Part shown: piece after piece, positions 10,917 to 30,222 of the stretch
Position numbering within the stretch: position 1 is the stretch's first letter
Layout of the letters: every line of letters starts with the position of its first letter
Source of the DNA: Dysidea avara
Taxonomy: Eukaryota; Porifera; Demospongiae; Dictyoceratida; Dysideidae
Direction: 5' to 3'
Assembly: GCF_963678975.1 (NCBI RefSeq)
Contig: NC_089279.1
Location: 32,142,660-32,206,659 of the forward strand
DNA length: 64,000 bases
Translations under genes and position numbers: made by a program
Notes under the pieces: generated by a model
The model's database searches: none
Told to the model about the DNA's origin: nothing
Seen by the model: the letters and a program-made list of their open reading frames with translations, nothing else

Positions 10917-11574
10917 ATGGCTGAGTCTAAGATTGCTACTGCTGTTGTTCCATTAAATGGCACCAACTATCCCACCTGGAAGATACAGTGTACGATGGCT
11001 CCTATGAAAGAAGGCTTGTGGAAAATAGTAACTGGAGAAGAAGTTGCACCTACTGCTGGGCAATGCTGCAGAACAATCAAAATTTGCTGCAAGAAGAGAT
11101 AGAGCTCTGGCTAATATTGTTTTGTCTGTGGATACTTCGCTCCTGTATCTCATAAGTGATCCAACTGATCCTGTTGTTGTTTGGGGAAAGTTAGCAGGAC
11201 AATTTGAGAAGAAAACTTGGACAACAAGACTTGACCTACGCCGCAAACTTCACTCCCTTCAATTGAAGGATGGAGAATCAGCACAGTCACATATAAAAGT
11301 TATGACTGAACTGTTTGACTCACTTTCTGTTGCTGGAGAAACTATTTCAGAGGAGGATCATGTTGTGTACCTCCTTGCAAGCCTGCCAGAGTCTTACAAT
11401 GTTTTGGTAACTGCACTCGAAGCAAATGAAGGTGTGCCAAAGTTTGAAGTTGTTACAGAACGTATTCTGCACCAAGAGAGAAAGTCAAAGGATAAACCTC
11501 CAACTGCAGATGGTGCATTCGCGTCACAGAAACATTTTAGAAAAAGACCAATGAGATGTAACCATTGTGGGTGA
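10917..11574 (+). pseudogene. gag: copia gag (broken)
   Basis: Starts MAESKIATAVVPLNGTNYPT, typical of copia Gag (UBN2-like). The frame shifts near 11057 and continues to a zinc knuckle CNHCG-x-LGHIRKYC whose fifth position is a TGA stop (11572-11574). The knuckle continues in frame beyond it, so the stop is a later point mutation, probably CGA to TGA. Confidence 0.9.
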
Positions 11575-11715
11575 CTGGGGCACATCAGAAAGTACTGCCG
11601 TGACCTAATTAAAGTAGAGAAGGAGCGTCAGAAGGAGAAAGATGAAAAGAAAAAGACTCACAAAGCAGCTCCAGTATCTGTACATGCCAAAAGTTCAGAC
11701 AGTGAAAGTTCTGGA

Positions 11716-14700
11716 TTGATTGCAAGCCATGCATTGTCAGCATTAAGCCAAAATGAGAAATGTGCCTGGATTGTTGACTCAGGAGCTACTTGTCACATGT
11801 GTCATGATAAAAAGAGTTTTACAGCCCTCTATCAAATAAAAGAACCAATAGATGTGGTTTTGGGAGATGGACATTCTCTCACAGCTACTGGAAGAGGGAA
11901 AGTGGTTTTAGAAGTGACATTACCAAATGGTGAGTCAAAGTCTTGTACATTACATGATGTTCTCTATGTGCCAAAACTTGCATATAATTTAATCAGTGTG
12001 ACCAAAGCCTCTCAGACAGGCAAAGTGGTAAAGTTTACAAAGTCAGCTTGCTATATACTAGACAGAAACCACAAGATTGTTGCCAAGGCTGTCAAAGTAG
12101 GAAGTCTTTACCAACTTGACCACAAACCTAACCATGAAAGAGTCAATGTTGCTAAACTACCTGAAACAAAAGAAGATTTGTGGCACAAACGTTATGGTCA
12201 CCTTGGTATGAGTAGCCTTTAAAAGTTAGCAAACAAAAATCTTGTTGATGGCTTTGATTTTAATTTGTCTCAAGACCTTACCTTTTGTGAAGCCTGTCCT
12301 CAAGGAAAACAGCACTGAAACAAGTTTACCCCCAGTAGCAGAAGGGCAGATCAGTTATTAGAGCTTGTTCACAGTGATGTGTGTGGGAAAATGAATGAGA
12401 AATCACTAGGTGGTGCGGAATATTTTCTGACATTTATTGATGATAAGACACGATATGTGTGGGTATATTGTCTACAGCGAAAAGACCAAATCTTTGAGAA
12501 ATTTTGTGAATGGCAAGTAATGGTAGAGAGATTCACTGGTCAAAAGCTGAAAGCTATACGCACAGACAATGGAGGAGAATTTACCTCCACTGAGTTTGAA
12601 GCACACCTATGAGCAGAAGGAGTAAAACATGAGCTTACAATACCAAAAAACCCAGAACAAAATGGTGTGGCTGAACTTATGAACAGAACCCTTGTTGAGA
12701 CTGTTAGGTCAATGCTGTCTTGTGCCAACTTACCACACAAATTCTGGGGTGAAGCTCTCTCAACTGCAGCTTATCTGCGTAACCGAAGCCCTACCAAAGC
12801 AGTAAAAGGGATGACCCCATATGAGGCCTGGACTGGGGAAAAACCCAAAGTTGATCACTTGAGAATTTTTGGGTGCCAAGCTTTTGTACATGTTCCTAAA
12901 GATGAGAGAAAGAAACTAGATTCAAAATCTAGGAAGTGTGTTCTGATGGGTTATGGCACTACTACTAAAGGTTATAGGTTGTATGATCCACTTAAGAAAA
13001 AGGTAGTGTTTAGTCGAGATGTTATTTTCAATGAACAGAAATGTGGTCTTGAAGATTCAATTCAACATGAGCCAAAGAAATATGTGTGTCTAGAGTACTC
13101 AGACGAGCCAACAGATACTACCACTTCATCTGAACCTCCACTGCTGAAACGTTCTGAGTGTGAAAGAAAACAGACTGAATTCTATGGACAATGATGCAAT
13201 GTGACAGATTTCAAGGAGCCCAAATCAGTTAGTGAGGCACAAACAAACCAGAAGTGGCTTGATGCCATGGAAAATGAAATTGGGTCTCTTCATAACAACA
13301 ATGTATGGGAACTTGTAGAATTACCAGAAGATCGAAAGGCAGTGGGAAGCAAATGGGTGTTTAAAGTGAAGACAAATGCTGATGGCTCTATTGAGAGATG
13401 CAAGGCTCGTCTAGTTGCTCACGGGTATTCTCAACAAGAAGGGCTCGACTATGATGAAACTTTTAGCCCAGTAGTAAGATCTGAATCTGTTCGCTCTGTA
13501 ATTGCTCTTGCCGCCATGAATAATTTGAGATTGCACCAGATGGATATCGCCACTGCATTCCTCCATGGTGACCTACAAGAGGAAGTATATATGAAGCAAC
13601 CTGAGGGTTTTGTGGCACAAGGTCAAGAAAATCTAGTTTGTCGACTGAAGAAAAGTATTTACGGACTCAAACAATCTCCTCGGTGTTGGAACCAAGCACT
13701 TGATGCACAGCTGAAAGAATTTGGTTTCAAACAGAGTTCCAATGATCCCTGTATTTATGTTTCCACAACCAACAGTTTGCTTTTCTTAGCAGTTTATGTT
13801 GATGACATTGTTCTGGCTGGAAAAGCACAACAAACAATTGCAAAAGTAGGGACCCGCCGATTATGCTGGCATAATAATGAGCATAACAGGTGCCTGAAAG
13901 CATTGAGCATAATGCTAGCATAATAGGCAGAACACTTGTGCATTACCATAAATTCTTGCTTATCAAAATATATATCATAGAAAAAGATCGATATACTCTA
14001 ATAGAACAGTCAGAAAATAATAGACAGCTGACTGTTCTATTAGAGTATATCGATCTTTTCCGTGACTTGGATTTTGACAAGCAGGGATTTAGAGTCTATG
14101 CTTCAGCAACTTACTGTTTTCCCATAAAGTGCAAATTTACTAGAAAAACATGAGAACTGAGGTATAAATATTGAGCATAATTTGAGCATAATAGGTAAAT
14201 ATTGAGCATTAATTTAAGCATAATAGGCAAAATTTTGAGCAGTGCAGCATAGCATAATAGGTAAAATAATGAGCATAATCGGCGGGTCCCTATGCAAAAG
14301 TCAAAGCTGATTTTGGAAAACATTTTCGAGTGATAGACATGGGAGAACTCCACTATTTTCTTGGAGTAAATGTGAAGCAAAATTTTGAAGCTGGCAAGAT
14401 TTGGATTGGTCAACCATCCTATGTTCAGAATGTCTTGGAGAAATTTGGACTACAAAACTGTAAACCTGCTGCTACTCCAGTGGCCACAGGAACAAAGCTG
14501 TTGAAAGCTACTGAAGATTCAGAACTGTTTGACACTACCTTGTATCAATCTGCCGTGGGTATGTTGCTGTATCTTTCAGGATGGACCAGACCAGACATCA
14601 CATTTGCTGTCAGTAATGTTGCCAGATTCTGCTCCAAGCCAACCAAAGAACATTGGGTGGCAGTTAAGCGTATTCTGAAGTATCTGAAGGGCACAATCAA

Positions 14701-15208
14701 TTATGGACTAATGTATTCAAATAATGATGAAAATGACGATACAATAATTGGATACTCAGATGCTGATTGGGCTGGTGATGCAAATGATCGAAAATCTACC
14801 TCAGGCTACCTGTTTATGGTGAGTGGAGCACCAGTAAGCTGGAAGAGCAAGAAGCAAACTTGTGTTGCTCTGTCTACAGCTGAAGCTGAGTATGTTGCAC
14901 TAGCTTATGCAACACAGGAAATCACTTGGCTAAGAGAACTATTCAAAGATCTCCACAATGAATAAACTAAGCCAACTGTTATTCATGAAGACAATCAAGC
15001 AGCCATACGAATAGCAGAGTCACCACAATACCACAGTAAGACCAAGCACATTGATATCAAGTATCACTACGTTTGTGAAAAAGTGGTAGACAGCACTATC
15101 AAACTGAGCTATTGTCCAACAAATGAGATGTTAGCTGATATGATGACTAAAGGACTGTCTAAGGACAAGTTAAAATACTTAAGGAAAATGACTGCATGGA
15201 GTTATTGA
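11716..15208 (+). pseudogene. pol: copia pol: protease, integrase, RT, RNase H (broken)
   Basis: One frame continues from gag to TGA 15206-15208 if the insert 13847-14292 is discounted. Motifs in order: protease DSGAT; pre-integrase LWHKRYGHLG; integrase D (HSDVCG), D (RTDNGGEF), E (NGVAE); RT QMDIATAFLHGDL and YVDDI; RNase H YSDADWAG, STAEAEY, HEDNQAAI. Stops at 12220 and 14963 are TAA (fits CAA); 12316, 12610 and 13192 are TGA (fits CGA). No product of normal length can be made. Confidence 0.92.
13847..14292. mobile_element. hAT-like MITE inserted in copia RT
   Basis: 446 bp with 21-bp inverted ends (TAGGGACCCGCCGATTATGC...) and an exact 8-bp TSD TGCAAAAG (13839-13846, 14293-14300). The TSD length and TAGGG ends fit hAT. 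The interior has repeated GAGCATAATAGG words and a central inverted pair of the GATCGATATACTCTAATAGA module (13985-14010 and 14030-14058). The insert plus TSD is 454 bp, explaining the frame change in pol. Diverged relative at 55990-56300. Confidence 0.9.
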
Positions 15209-15234
15209 AATGTCTGCCTGTGAGTGAGAAGGAG

Positions 15235-15467
15235 TGTTGAGAAATATGCACTCTGGACAGACAATTAACTTAAACTATGATATCTTTGGTGTGTAATTTT
15301 ATTCATAGGTTGTACTTATTTAGAGTTTTAGTTTTTTAGTAGGTCTAGAACTTTCTCCCTGTTAGTACTATATAAACAGATGTGTGCTTGTAAAATTTAG
15401 TGCAGTTACTTGAATTATTTTGTGTTGTTTAAACTTTTGAGCCATCCGCTAGCGCTACATGCTAACA
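15235..15467 (+). repeat. copia 3' LTR
   Basis: 233 bp, preceded by the purine-rich AGTGAGAAGGAG at 15221-15234 (polypurine tract). Identical to the 5' LTR except for two indels. CpG sites in CCGCTAGCGC are intact in both. Confidence 0.95.
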
Positions 15468-15499
15468 AGTTACACATTAGTGAATTGTAATTACTAATT

Positions 15500-15533
15500 T
15501 GTGTGTGTGTGTGTGTGTGTGGGGGGGGGGGGG
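15500..15533. repeat. (GT)n(G)n microsatellite
   Basis: GT run followed by a homopolymeric G run, just past the copia TSD. Confidence 0.9.
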
Positions 15534-15771
15534 AAGGTGTATCGTTTATTCAAATATTTGTAGTAATTCTCTAGAGTGTGGTGTACCCTTGTTTGTGTAA
15601 TGCTGCAACAATTAAACGTATTGTTGATTTGTGTGGTAACTTAGAGAGAATTTTCATAATATTGCCATGGATTTTTATAGGTGAGAATGTCCCATTCAAA
15701 AACAGTATAGCCCTGCGCGAGCCGCTAATTAAACAATGCGTCAGAAAAATTTTAACTCCCACCAGCCCATG

Positions 15772-15779
15772 TGACGTAA
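15772..15779 (+). promoter_or_regulatory. CRE/ATF-like site upstream of gene B
   Basis: TGACGTAA lies 124 bp before the start codon of B. Gene C has the inverted TACGTCA 154 bp before its start. No clear TATA box is near B. Binding is inferred from sequence only. Confidence 0.35.
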
Positions 15780-15895
15780 TTTGTTTGTGCTCTTGTTTGA
15801 TCAGTGATCGTGGCGTACGTGACTGGTGGAGACAGTTAGACCAAACTTGTATCCGTGTTCCTTTCTAGCTACTGACTTCGTCACCCTGAGGAGTT

Positions 15896-22623
<6,728 letters not shown>

Positions 22624-25600
22624 TGACTATAAGCATTATCCGTAGACAATGTGCATTTTATATTATCTACACAGTTTAGGTAGCTGACATTGTGTCCAGC
22701 ACATTATGTATGATCAACTTCTGTATTGTAGCCACATTTCACCTATAGGTAGAGCTATCTCTGCATGTGTGTTATATGGTTTTCAGTCAACATTGTAGTC
22801 ACTTGCACATACATCTATGAAGGCAGTTTTATGGAAGAAATGATGACAATCTTGTGTACGTCTACTACATTGTAAACAAACTCATGTGACATGCATACCA
22901 TTGGGCTACAAGAATTATACACAGTAGGAGAATAAGATGGTGTATAGGTTTAATTGATTTGAGACTAGCTTTCCTGAGTAATGGCTTGATTAAAACTTTT
23001 CTTTGGTGTAGACTGTATGGAAGTTGAAAGAGGTCACGTGAACACTGAATCAATCATTGGAAATGGACTTGTATTCTATTATTTTAAGGCACCTGTACCT
23101 TAAAAGATGGAATTATTGGCAAGTTAGCAATAACACTGCCTCAGTTATTCTGGCTCAGTGAAAGCAGTTTAGAAATATAATACGTATTTATGAGTGCCCA
23201 AGCACCCATCCCTGTAATGAGACTTGTGACTTGTCAAATTGATGTCAACGGCAGCTGCTACAGCTGGTATAAGAAATAAAATAATGCAAATAAAGGAATT
23301 CTGGCACAGGAGTACACTATGTTTGGAACCTAGCTACTTGACATGGTCTACTTGACATAATCACTGGTTTTGCAATGAGGTGGTCTTGTTCATGTGGTCA
23401 TGAAATACATCTTTAACCATTTGACATGATCACTAATGAGGTGGTCTTATTAATTTAGTCATGGAGTATGCCATGTTTGAAATTTTAAATCATGTTACAT
23501 GTAAAGGACATTGTACAGATTGGGTCACAAGAAGCCATTAATTTATATAGATGTGACCTTAAATGGGGTTTCCACTGATTGTTCTAGAGTAGTTAGTACT
23601 GACTGCTTTATTAGAGTATTTTGATCTTTTAAACTTAGGATTATGATGTAAAAGTAATAACTATTGTTTTACTGGGATAAAGGTTTAAAACATGTCTTTT
23701 TTTGATAGAGGATACCTGACTTTGGAATCCTAAACTCTTGATTATTTAATGTTTCAAGTAATGTGTAAAATGAAACTGGATATCATAAGAGCTTAATATA
23801 CCCTTAGTGTTGCGTGCAGCTGTGCACTTTTTGTAACTTGAGAAGTATGATTATAAGTGGTGAACCTGTACATATTGTACCTAAGAAACAAAATGATGTC
23901 AGACACATCTTACTAAAGTCATGTCTGAACATGCACTTTGACTATCAATTATGCAGCTGATCAATACTGCCATACTGTTGTAAAGGAAAACTGAAGATGC
24001 TTTATAACTAATAACTCCCCCTATAACAGTAGGCACAGCACTTTGTGCAGTTCATTAAAAATTGTCTTTATTATGCTATAAGACTGTACAATGCTCTAAC
24101 TTTATGTATAATGGCATTATTGACACAATTTACCCTAGACTACAGAAGCAGTGCAACATCTTTGTCATGGCTTAATGGTAGCAATAGACTACTGGTAGCC
24201 ATCTGGAGCTATATAATCTCTTTCCTGCACTTGTGTGTTTTCACAGAAGTTTAGATACACAACAGGTTCTCACAAGGGAAACTAGTATGACAGTAATTCA
24301 AGGATAAAAATTTAATAACCACACAACCTTATTACTCTAACAACTTTTGGATTTGTAATGCTTACAAAAGGGTGGATTGAGAAGCAGAGGGTCACAAACT
24401 TTAAGTGGCTAGGGAGAAATGTTTTGTAGCCATGATGTTGTATGCTTGACTTTACAATAAGATATGTCGTCATTGTATTTGAGTGAACTATATGTAACTA
24501 CATATGGCAGTGACATTCTTTGTAATATTATTCTTTTCCGCAGTTATTGACAAACTAGTGAAAAGGAATGTGTTTGTATGGGCCAGATTTAGTACGTTAT
24601 ATTAGAGTAGTTAACTGCACTATTCGCATAGTTGACTGTTCTATTAGAGTATTTTGATTTCTCCCACTGAATGCTAGAAGAATTCCTTTGCTTTCTATCT
24701 TTTTCACTGGCTATGGTTTAATTCATGCAGTTTCTACTAGTTACCTAGTTAGTACATAATAAAACTTTTGAGGGGTGTTTTGCATTCTAGGTACCCCCTA
24801 AATTTGTACCACATAGCAACTGACTCCTATTCAAATACTGCAGTGTTATTTGCTGCTCTATTAAACTATCTTGTTATTAAATTCTTTCATGTTACCTGGT
24901 TAAGTCATAAAGGGTGGTGGAGAGGATGCCTTGTGCCTAACAAACTAAAATATAACTAGGGTGGTGGAGAGGATGCCTAATGGACTAAACTATAGAAAAT
25001 ATGCAACAAAAATATTTAGCATAATATAGTTCAATACACTATATAGTTGCTCTTAAGCCAGTTCATAAGCTACACTATGTAGCTATGTTTAAGTGCTCAA
25101 TGTTATAACACAATTTGTATTGAATTAAGTGAAGCACAACTGCCACAAGAGATGGCTTTATTGATTACCTATAGAAGCTGTATGTACATCCCACACATCA
25201 AGATACAACCTGGATAAGCTATTCATAGATAGACAATTCCTCAGAAAAGCACAATAAATGTAATTCAAATAACATCACCCATACTTGTTGTGCTTGTGTG
25301 CATATGAATAATACTCAAGTAGGGAACATCGTGACAACTGAACAGGAAAAGCTAAACAAACAGAATGCAGAGTTTTATTATAGTTATTATTTTTGGCTTC
25401 TTTGTTGTACGGTAGCTAGTTAGCTATCTGATGAGAATGTAACATTATGGAGGCAGCAGTTACAGAGAGCCAGACAATGCTGTGTGTTGTGTTTACATTT
25501 GACAAGACTTGCAATTGTGTGTGAATCATGTGGCGACTATTATAGTAGTCCCAAGAAGGATCTTACTTCCTGCTGGTTTCATGGTGTATGAGTCAATTCA

Positions 25601-25824
25601 TTGTTTCTTCAATTCCTTAATATTGTACGCAGCCAAGGGAGGTCATCTCAGGGTTCATGAGTGAGTGATGGAGATGGATTAAAACAGTTGCTAGAGTTGT
25701 CATACTTCACTGGGTTACATCCTGTATAAATACACTTACAATTGCATAACTATACGCATAACTAGTTAATAGCTATACATGTCTATTAGCTATAGTATAG
25801 TAGCAGCGCAAATACACTACAGGT
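22624..25824. other. gene-poor stretch after gene B
   Basis: 3' UTR and intergenic DNA. AATAAA hexamers occur at 23275 and 23292, far from the stop. It has a repeat shared with 57005-57070 (ACTTGACATGATCACTA, at 23400-23440), GACTGCT modules at 23600 and 24600-24655, and a short tandem GGGTGGTGGAGAGGATGCCT (24913 and 24959). No gene seen. Confidence 0.5.
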
Positions 25825-26092
25825 GCCTAGCTTTTAATAAGCAAGTTATAACTGATAACCGGAACCGGAATGGAAGGGTCACTCTGATTATAACTCCACT
25901 ATCAAGCACACTAGTTGTATGAAGGTAAGTTACCTTCATATAGACAGTGAAAGACATTATTATGCTTAACAGGCAAATCTCAGGTTAGCGTTAGGGTTAA
26001 GGTTGGGCTCAGCTTTGGTTTCTTGTTCCGTTCTGTTCCATTCCTGATTCCGGTTCCAGTTTATAACTTGCGCTTTTAATAAATTAGGCCAG
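25825..26092. repeat. inverted repeat, MITE-like
   Basis: Arms containing CTTTTAATAAGCAAGTTATAA and GGAACCGGAAT are inverted at 26036-26090. About 45-bp imperfect arms; the interior is non-coding. Confidence 0.5.
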
Positions 26093-26454
26093 GCAAACTT
26101 GATTAACTGTTTCTCATCCCTGCCCACATCCCTTTTTACCCCACCGCCTCTTAATTTCATTATTGTTGTTATCAGTCACGAGCACACATATTCTGGTGCT
26201 AAGAAGGCTGACTATCATTTTACAGTGCACCTCAAAAAATGGTGGCAAAATGTAAGTACTAGTTCTTAAAAGGCTATAGTTAACATTTGTAGTAACAGAC
26301 AGCTTTATTTGGAGTATTTTCAATAATGAAAAATGACCTCCCACCCACATGGAATCCAAATTTTTGTGGATGAGAAAAAGCAATCAAGTTTGTCTAGCCT
26401 TAGCTATAGGAGGTTAGCCATGATCTACAGGAGGCATTTGATGAACATGCAGCA

Positions 26455-26735
26455 ATGGAATCAAATTCTACAACAATGTCCATTTCAATAGCCAGAACTA
26501 CTAGTTATAGTCTCATCAGGTCCCCACCACCTTCTCCTTACCTTACACTCCAACCCAACCCACTAGTGATTATACTCCAGTTCCACCAAGAGGTTATCAA
26601 CCAGTTGCTACTGATGACTACACTACTACACCAACTGCTCCATCTAGTGATGTACCATCAGAACCACCACCTGAATATACTCCTAGTGTATCTACTGATG
26701 ATGTGCCTATGTTAACTGTTCACTTGTTGCAATGT
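26455..26735 (+). pseudogene. orphan receptor tail-exon fossil E1
   Basis: Homologous to the receptor tail from the QQRP/ARxTRTT region through PPEYTPSVSTDD. Deletions shift the frame in the PPPPPPY block, and the final stop codon region is altered. No SRCR or TM sequence lies upstream. The downstream half is almost identical to copies A-D. Confidence 0.8.
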
Positions 26736-27780
26736 TACATAGCTAAAACTCATCTTTTTATTTGCAATACATACCTGTACATATAGTTATTATTATTATT
26801 GCTTTACAATCATGTACAACACTAAACATACATCAAAATTAGAGTCTATAACAGAATTGTTGTGTACAAAAATAGGGTTGGTGTTGAGGGTCAGATGGCC
26901 ACATGTGCCATCTGTCAAGCCGGATACTTCCTTAGTTACAATAACATTAAAACAATAAATTATATAACAGGACAGGAAAAGTTTATAGAGCACTTGTATT
27001 AACAGCTGACACAATTATTGTTATGATGATTACTTTCTACAGGCAAAATGGAAGTTCGCACTCACCTGAACCTCCGCCAAAAACTATACTAGTCATATAC
27101 TGTAAAAGAGGTGAACATGTGTTCACTCCCAATGGTTTTATACTGGAACAAGTATGTGTAGCTATTTATGTGTATGCTGTGATGTGTGGCGCGCTTGAAT
27201 TGTCTATAATATATATTTAAAGCCTCAAAACTTACTCATTCTTGCCTTTATCAAACGCTTTTTGATTAACAGCTTTGGCATTTAAAAGGCTTCACAGTGT
27301 TACTAAGTGTTTGAGCAGCTGGCTCATGTAACCGGATTTACTAATAAGTAATAAGGTGTAATACTCAGAATACGTGCCACGAGGTCCACTCACAAGTTCT
27401 ATAATAAGCACACCAAAAACAATCACGTGCAGCTATATTTAGTAACTACTAATACAAGTACCACGTGCACTCCTAATACAAGATATTACAATTACAATGC
27501 TAACTGTCCAGTCTACAAAGGGATCAGGTGAACGTGAACTAACTATATGCATGTTTATATATAATTAGCTATAGAGGTCTTCAGAAGTATGGGAAACCAT
27601 TATATCTGGTGAATAGCCATGGAAATTTACAAGATATATTGGAAAATATTCGAAAATAATGGATGCACTTAGAGACTCTGGATGTATGAATTTTGTATAG
27701 TGTATTTGTTATACTGTGCAGAGCCTGCACCACGAGTATAATTAGGTTTGCACAATAGAGGATGGTTAGCTGCGAATTAG
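26736..27780. other. no gene recognised
   Basis: AT-rich; small ORFs without motifs. Confidence 0.4.
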
Positions 27781-28000
27781 TCAAATTAAAATTTATCAAA
27801 ATTAATGTTGTTTAAATCTCTAGCATTTTTTCTGCTGCATTCGGGGTAGACTGTTCCATAACTTTATTGCTGATGGGAAGAAGGAACGTAAATGACAGTC
27901 TATTCTTGATATGGGTCTCAAAGTGATGCGTTTTAAATGATGGCTCACTTAGGTTGTTGTAGTGGCTATGGAGAAGGGTTGAAAGTTCCAAGTTTCATAT
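27780..28000 (-). pseudogene. LINE ORF2 C-terminal remnant
   Basis: On the minus strand, SEPSFKTHHFETHIKNRL is followed after a frameshift by SFFPSAIKLWNSLPRMQQ. The FFP..IxLWNSLP end is typical of CR1/Rex/Jockey-group LINE proteins. Only about 70 codons survive. Confidence 0.6.
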
Positions 28001-28290
28001 TTGTAATAAAGATTGAAGGTTTAACTTGCTTAAAATTTTATTTTACTATAACTTGATCTCGGTGATTGTTGGAGGTGATTGTTGGAGGTTGTTTAACGAA
28101 ACAGTGAAGGATAGATATCGGTTAGTATCATAACCAAAGCACTATTTTGCAAAGAAAAGTCAGTGAGTAAGGATGCTTTTGTTGCCAAGAAGTCAGTTTG
28201 GGCCAAATGTAAAATTTTCCCTATTCAAGCACCAATTAAACAGCCTCAGCCACAATACTCCATGCACAGACGATATGGATAGCTACATAA

Positions 28291-28524
28291 TATATGTGAC
28301 TGAATTTTAGAAAATCACCCTTATGGGCACATTTGACAGATTGAATATTAGTTCTGAAACACAACATTAAAAAGATAAATTCCTACCCATTTAAGGGCAG
28401 AATAAACCATAAATACCTTGACTTATAAGAAAATATTTAGAAATATGTTTTCTGCTATTAACAGCACCCATGTTAGTTGCAAAAATTCTAGTAAAGATGA
28501 TTTTTCAAAATTCGGTCACATATA
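28291..28524. mobile_element. TGTGACC-type MITE
   Basis: TATATGTGACTGAATTTTAG on the left and ...AAAATTCGGTCACATATA on the right, inverted. Interior AT-rich, non-coding. Confidence 0.7.
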
Positions 28525-28733
28525 ATGCTAACAATATAATATTATTCATTTATTAGCAAATTTGTACTAATAAAACATCCCATCGGGCCATGTTTACTAT
28601 ATCCAAAATTTCCTAATGTTCCATAAAACTACTGAACTATTCATATGGTGTAATGGTGTTCTGTAAATATATGCATTTTTGGATTCTGAATACCTTTATA
28701 GGTTGTACCAATTTTGAAATTATAATGTAGATC

Positions 28734-29068
28734 ACAATCAGTATGGCAATGATGGGAGCCATGGTGTATGCTTCTGACAGTAGCAACTCATCTTTGGGAG
28801 CAGTGATTGGTACAATATTTGGAGGCTTGGCAGTTTGTGGAGCTGTCATCTTAGAGTTATTTTACGTGTCTATATAATATACTCATTTATACAGCTCATT
28901 GCTCGACAACAACGTCCAAGAATAATAATAGCTACCTATCAATGAGTTGCTACTGATGACTACACTACTACACCAACTGCTCCATCTAGTGATGTACCAT
29001 CAGAACCACCACCTGAATATACTCCTAGTGTATCTACTGATGATGTGCCTATATTAACTGTTCAGTGA
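28734..29068 (+). pseudogene. orphan receptor TM-tail fossil E2
   Basis: Begins with a stalk-like CAGTATGGCAATGATGGGAG and a TM stretch (SSLGAVIGTIFGGLAVCGAVI), followed by a QQRP.I remnant. The PPPPPPY...GYQP block is deleted, and the sequence resumes at VATDDYTTTP...PPEYTP...DDVPILTVQ with TGA at 29066-29068. Internal stops make it non-functional. Confidence 0.8.
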
Positions 29069-29410
29069 TTGGATTGTTAAGTGCACTTGTGTAGTGCTTT
29101 TCTATGCATGATACATATTTGTGTAATTTATTGAGTTTTAATTTACAAGTACTGTAACTATAAACAAGAGGTCATCTCTATTATGAACTCTTGCCGACAT
29201 GGAATGGCAAAATGAGGGGCAGTTCTGGTATAATAGTGTGATTGCCTGCCAATTGCAAATTGAATGTGCAGCAGTCTGTGACTCTTGAAAGCTTCACTGT
29301 AAATTCAAGTTTATAGCTCCCTGTGATCACTTAGTATGATGTACATAATTATTTCAGAAGCGTGTACATCATATTCAGAAGTATCTAAGGGACATACTAT
29401 CAACTTACAG

Positions 29411-29907
29411 TTAGCACATATTTATCGAATCACGTACTGCATTGTGGTTGTTGGTGGTATTAAGTATTCATCGAATTACATTTAGTAGATGCTGGTAGTA
29501 TCACTATTAACTATATTATTTGGCAGGTGGTCAGGTTGTTTAATCACGTGATCAGGTACACGTGATCCCCTCTCAACGCAGGTCGGTGACAAGCACGTAG
29601 CTGCTATTGCGTTTTCGAGCCTTTGTTGTAATCTGTATGGCTCGATGTAGGATTTTTGGCCCCTGCAGCTAACTCGAGCCTATCTGGACGAGAGTTCCAT
29701 AGCCCGTGCTGTGGAGAAGGATCTGACCTTTCACCTTATTCCTTGTTTATTAGGAGTAAGGGAGTATGTGGTGGAATTCGAGGGTTGGGAGTGGTGGGGC
29801 ACTTTTACGCACGACGAGTTGAAGTTCGATCACACGAGCCAGCAAATGGCGCCTTCTGCATCACGTGCGTAACTGGCTGGAGGCGTGCGTGATTCTTTTT
29901 GTGCTAA
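29411..29907. mobile_element. short TTAGCACA...TGTGCTAA unit
   Basis: Begins TTAGCACATATTTATCGAATCACG; ends CGTGATTCTTTTTGTGCTAA, giving interrupted inverted ends. Its left 295 bp (29411-29705) recur at 29933-30222 with one 5-bp deletion and a few changes. Its right 134 bp (29800-29933) recur at 41380-41513 with one mismatch seen. The 79-codon ORF across it is not a recognisable protein. Confidence 0.6.
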
Positions 29908-30222
29908 CCACAGTTAAGCTATTAACCTCCATTTAGCACATATTTATCGAATCACGTATTGTGGTTGTTGGTGGTATTAAGTATTCATCGAATTACATTT
30001 AGTAGATGCTGGTAGTATCACTATTAACTATATTTTTTGGCAGGTGGTTAGGTTGTTTAATCACGTGATCAGGTACACGTGATCCCCTCTCAACGCAGGT
30101 CGGTGACAAGCACGTAGCTGCTATTGCGTTTTCGAGCCTTTGTTGTAATCTGTATGGCTCGATGTAGGATTTTTGGCCCCTGCAGCTAATTCGAGCCTAT
30201 CTGGACGAGAGTTCCATAGCCC

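Larger units (their letters stand above)
10586..15467 (+). mobile_element. Ty1/copia LTR retrotransposon, defective
   Basis: Complete 4.9 kb insertion: LTRs 10586-10827 and 15235-15467 (TG...CA), TSD AGTTA (10581-10585, 15468-15472), and a PBS touching the 5' LTR. Gag, protease, integrase, RT and RNase H appear in copia order. Coding damage is one frameshift in gag near 11057 and six in-frame stops (11572, 12220, 12316, 12610, 13192, 14963), plus a hAT-like insertion in RT. The two LTRs differ only by a 10-bp and a 1-bp indel, with no substitution seen. It sits 38 bp past the stop of pseudogene A and 428 bp before gene B. Confidence 0.95.

Noticed and set aside
29656-29892. 78-codon ORF with Cys and Gly residues
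   Set aside because: Lies across the duplicated unit ends; not maintained in the second copy.
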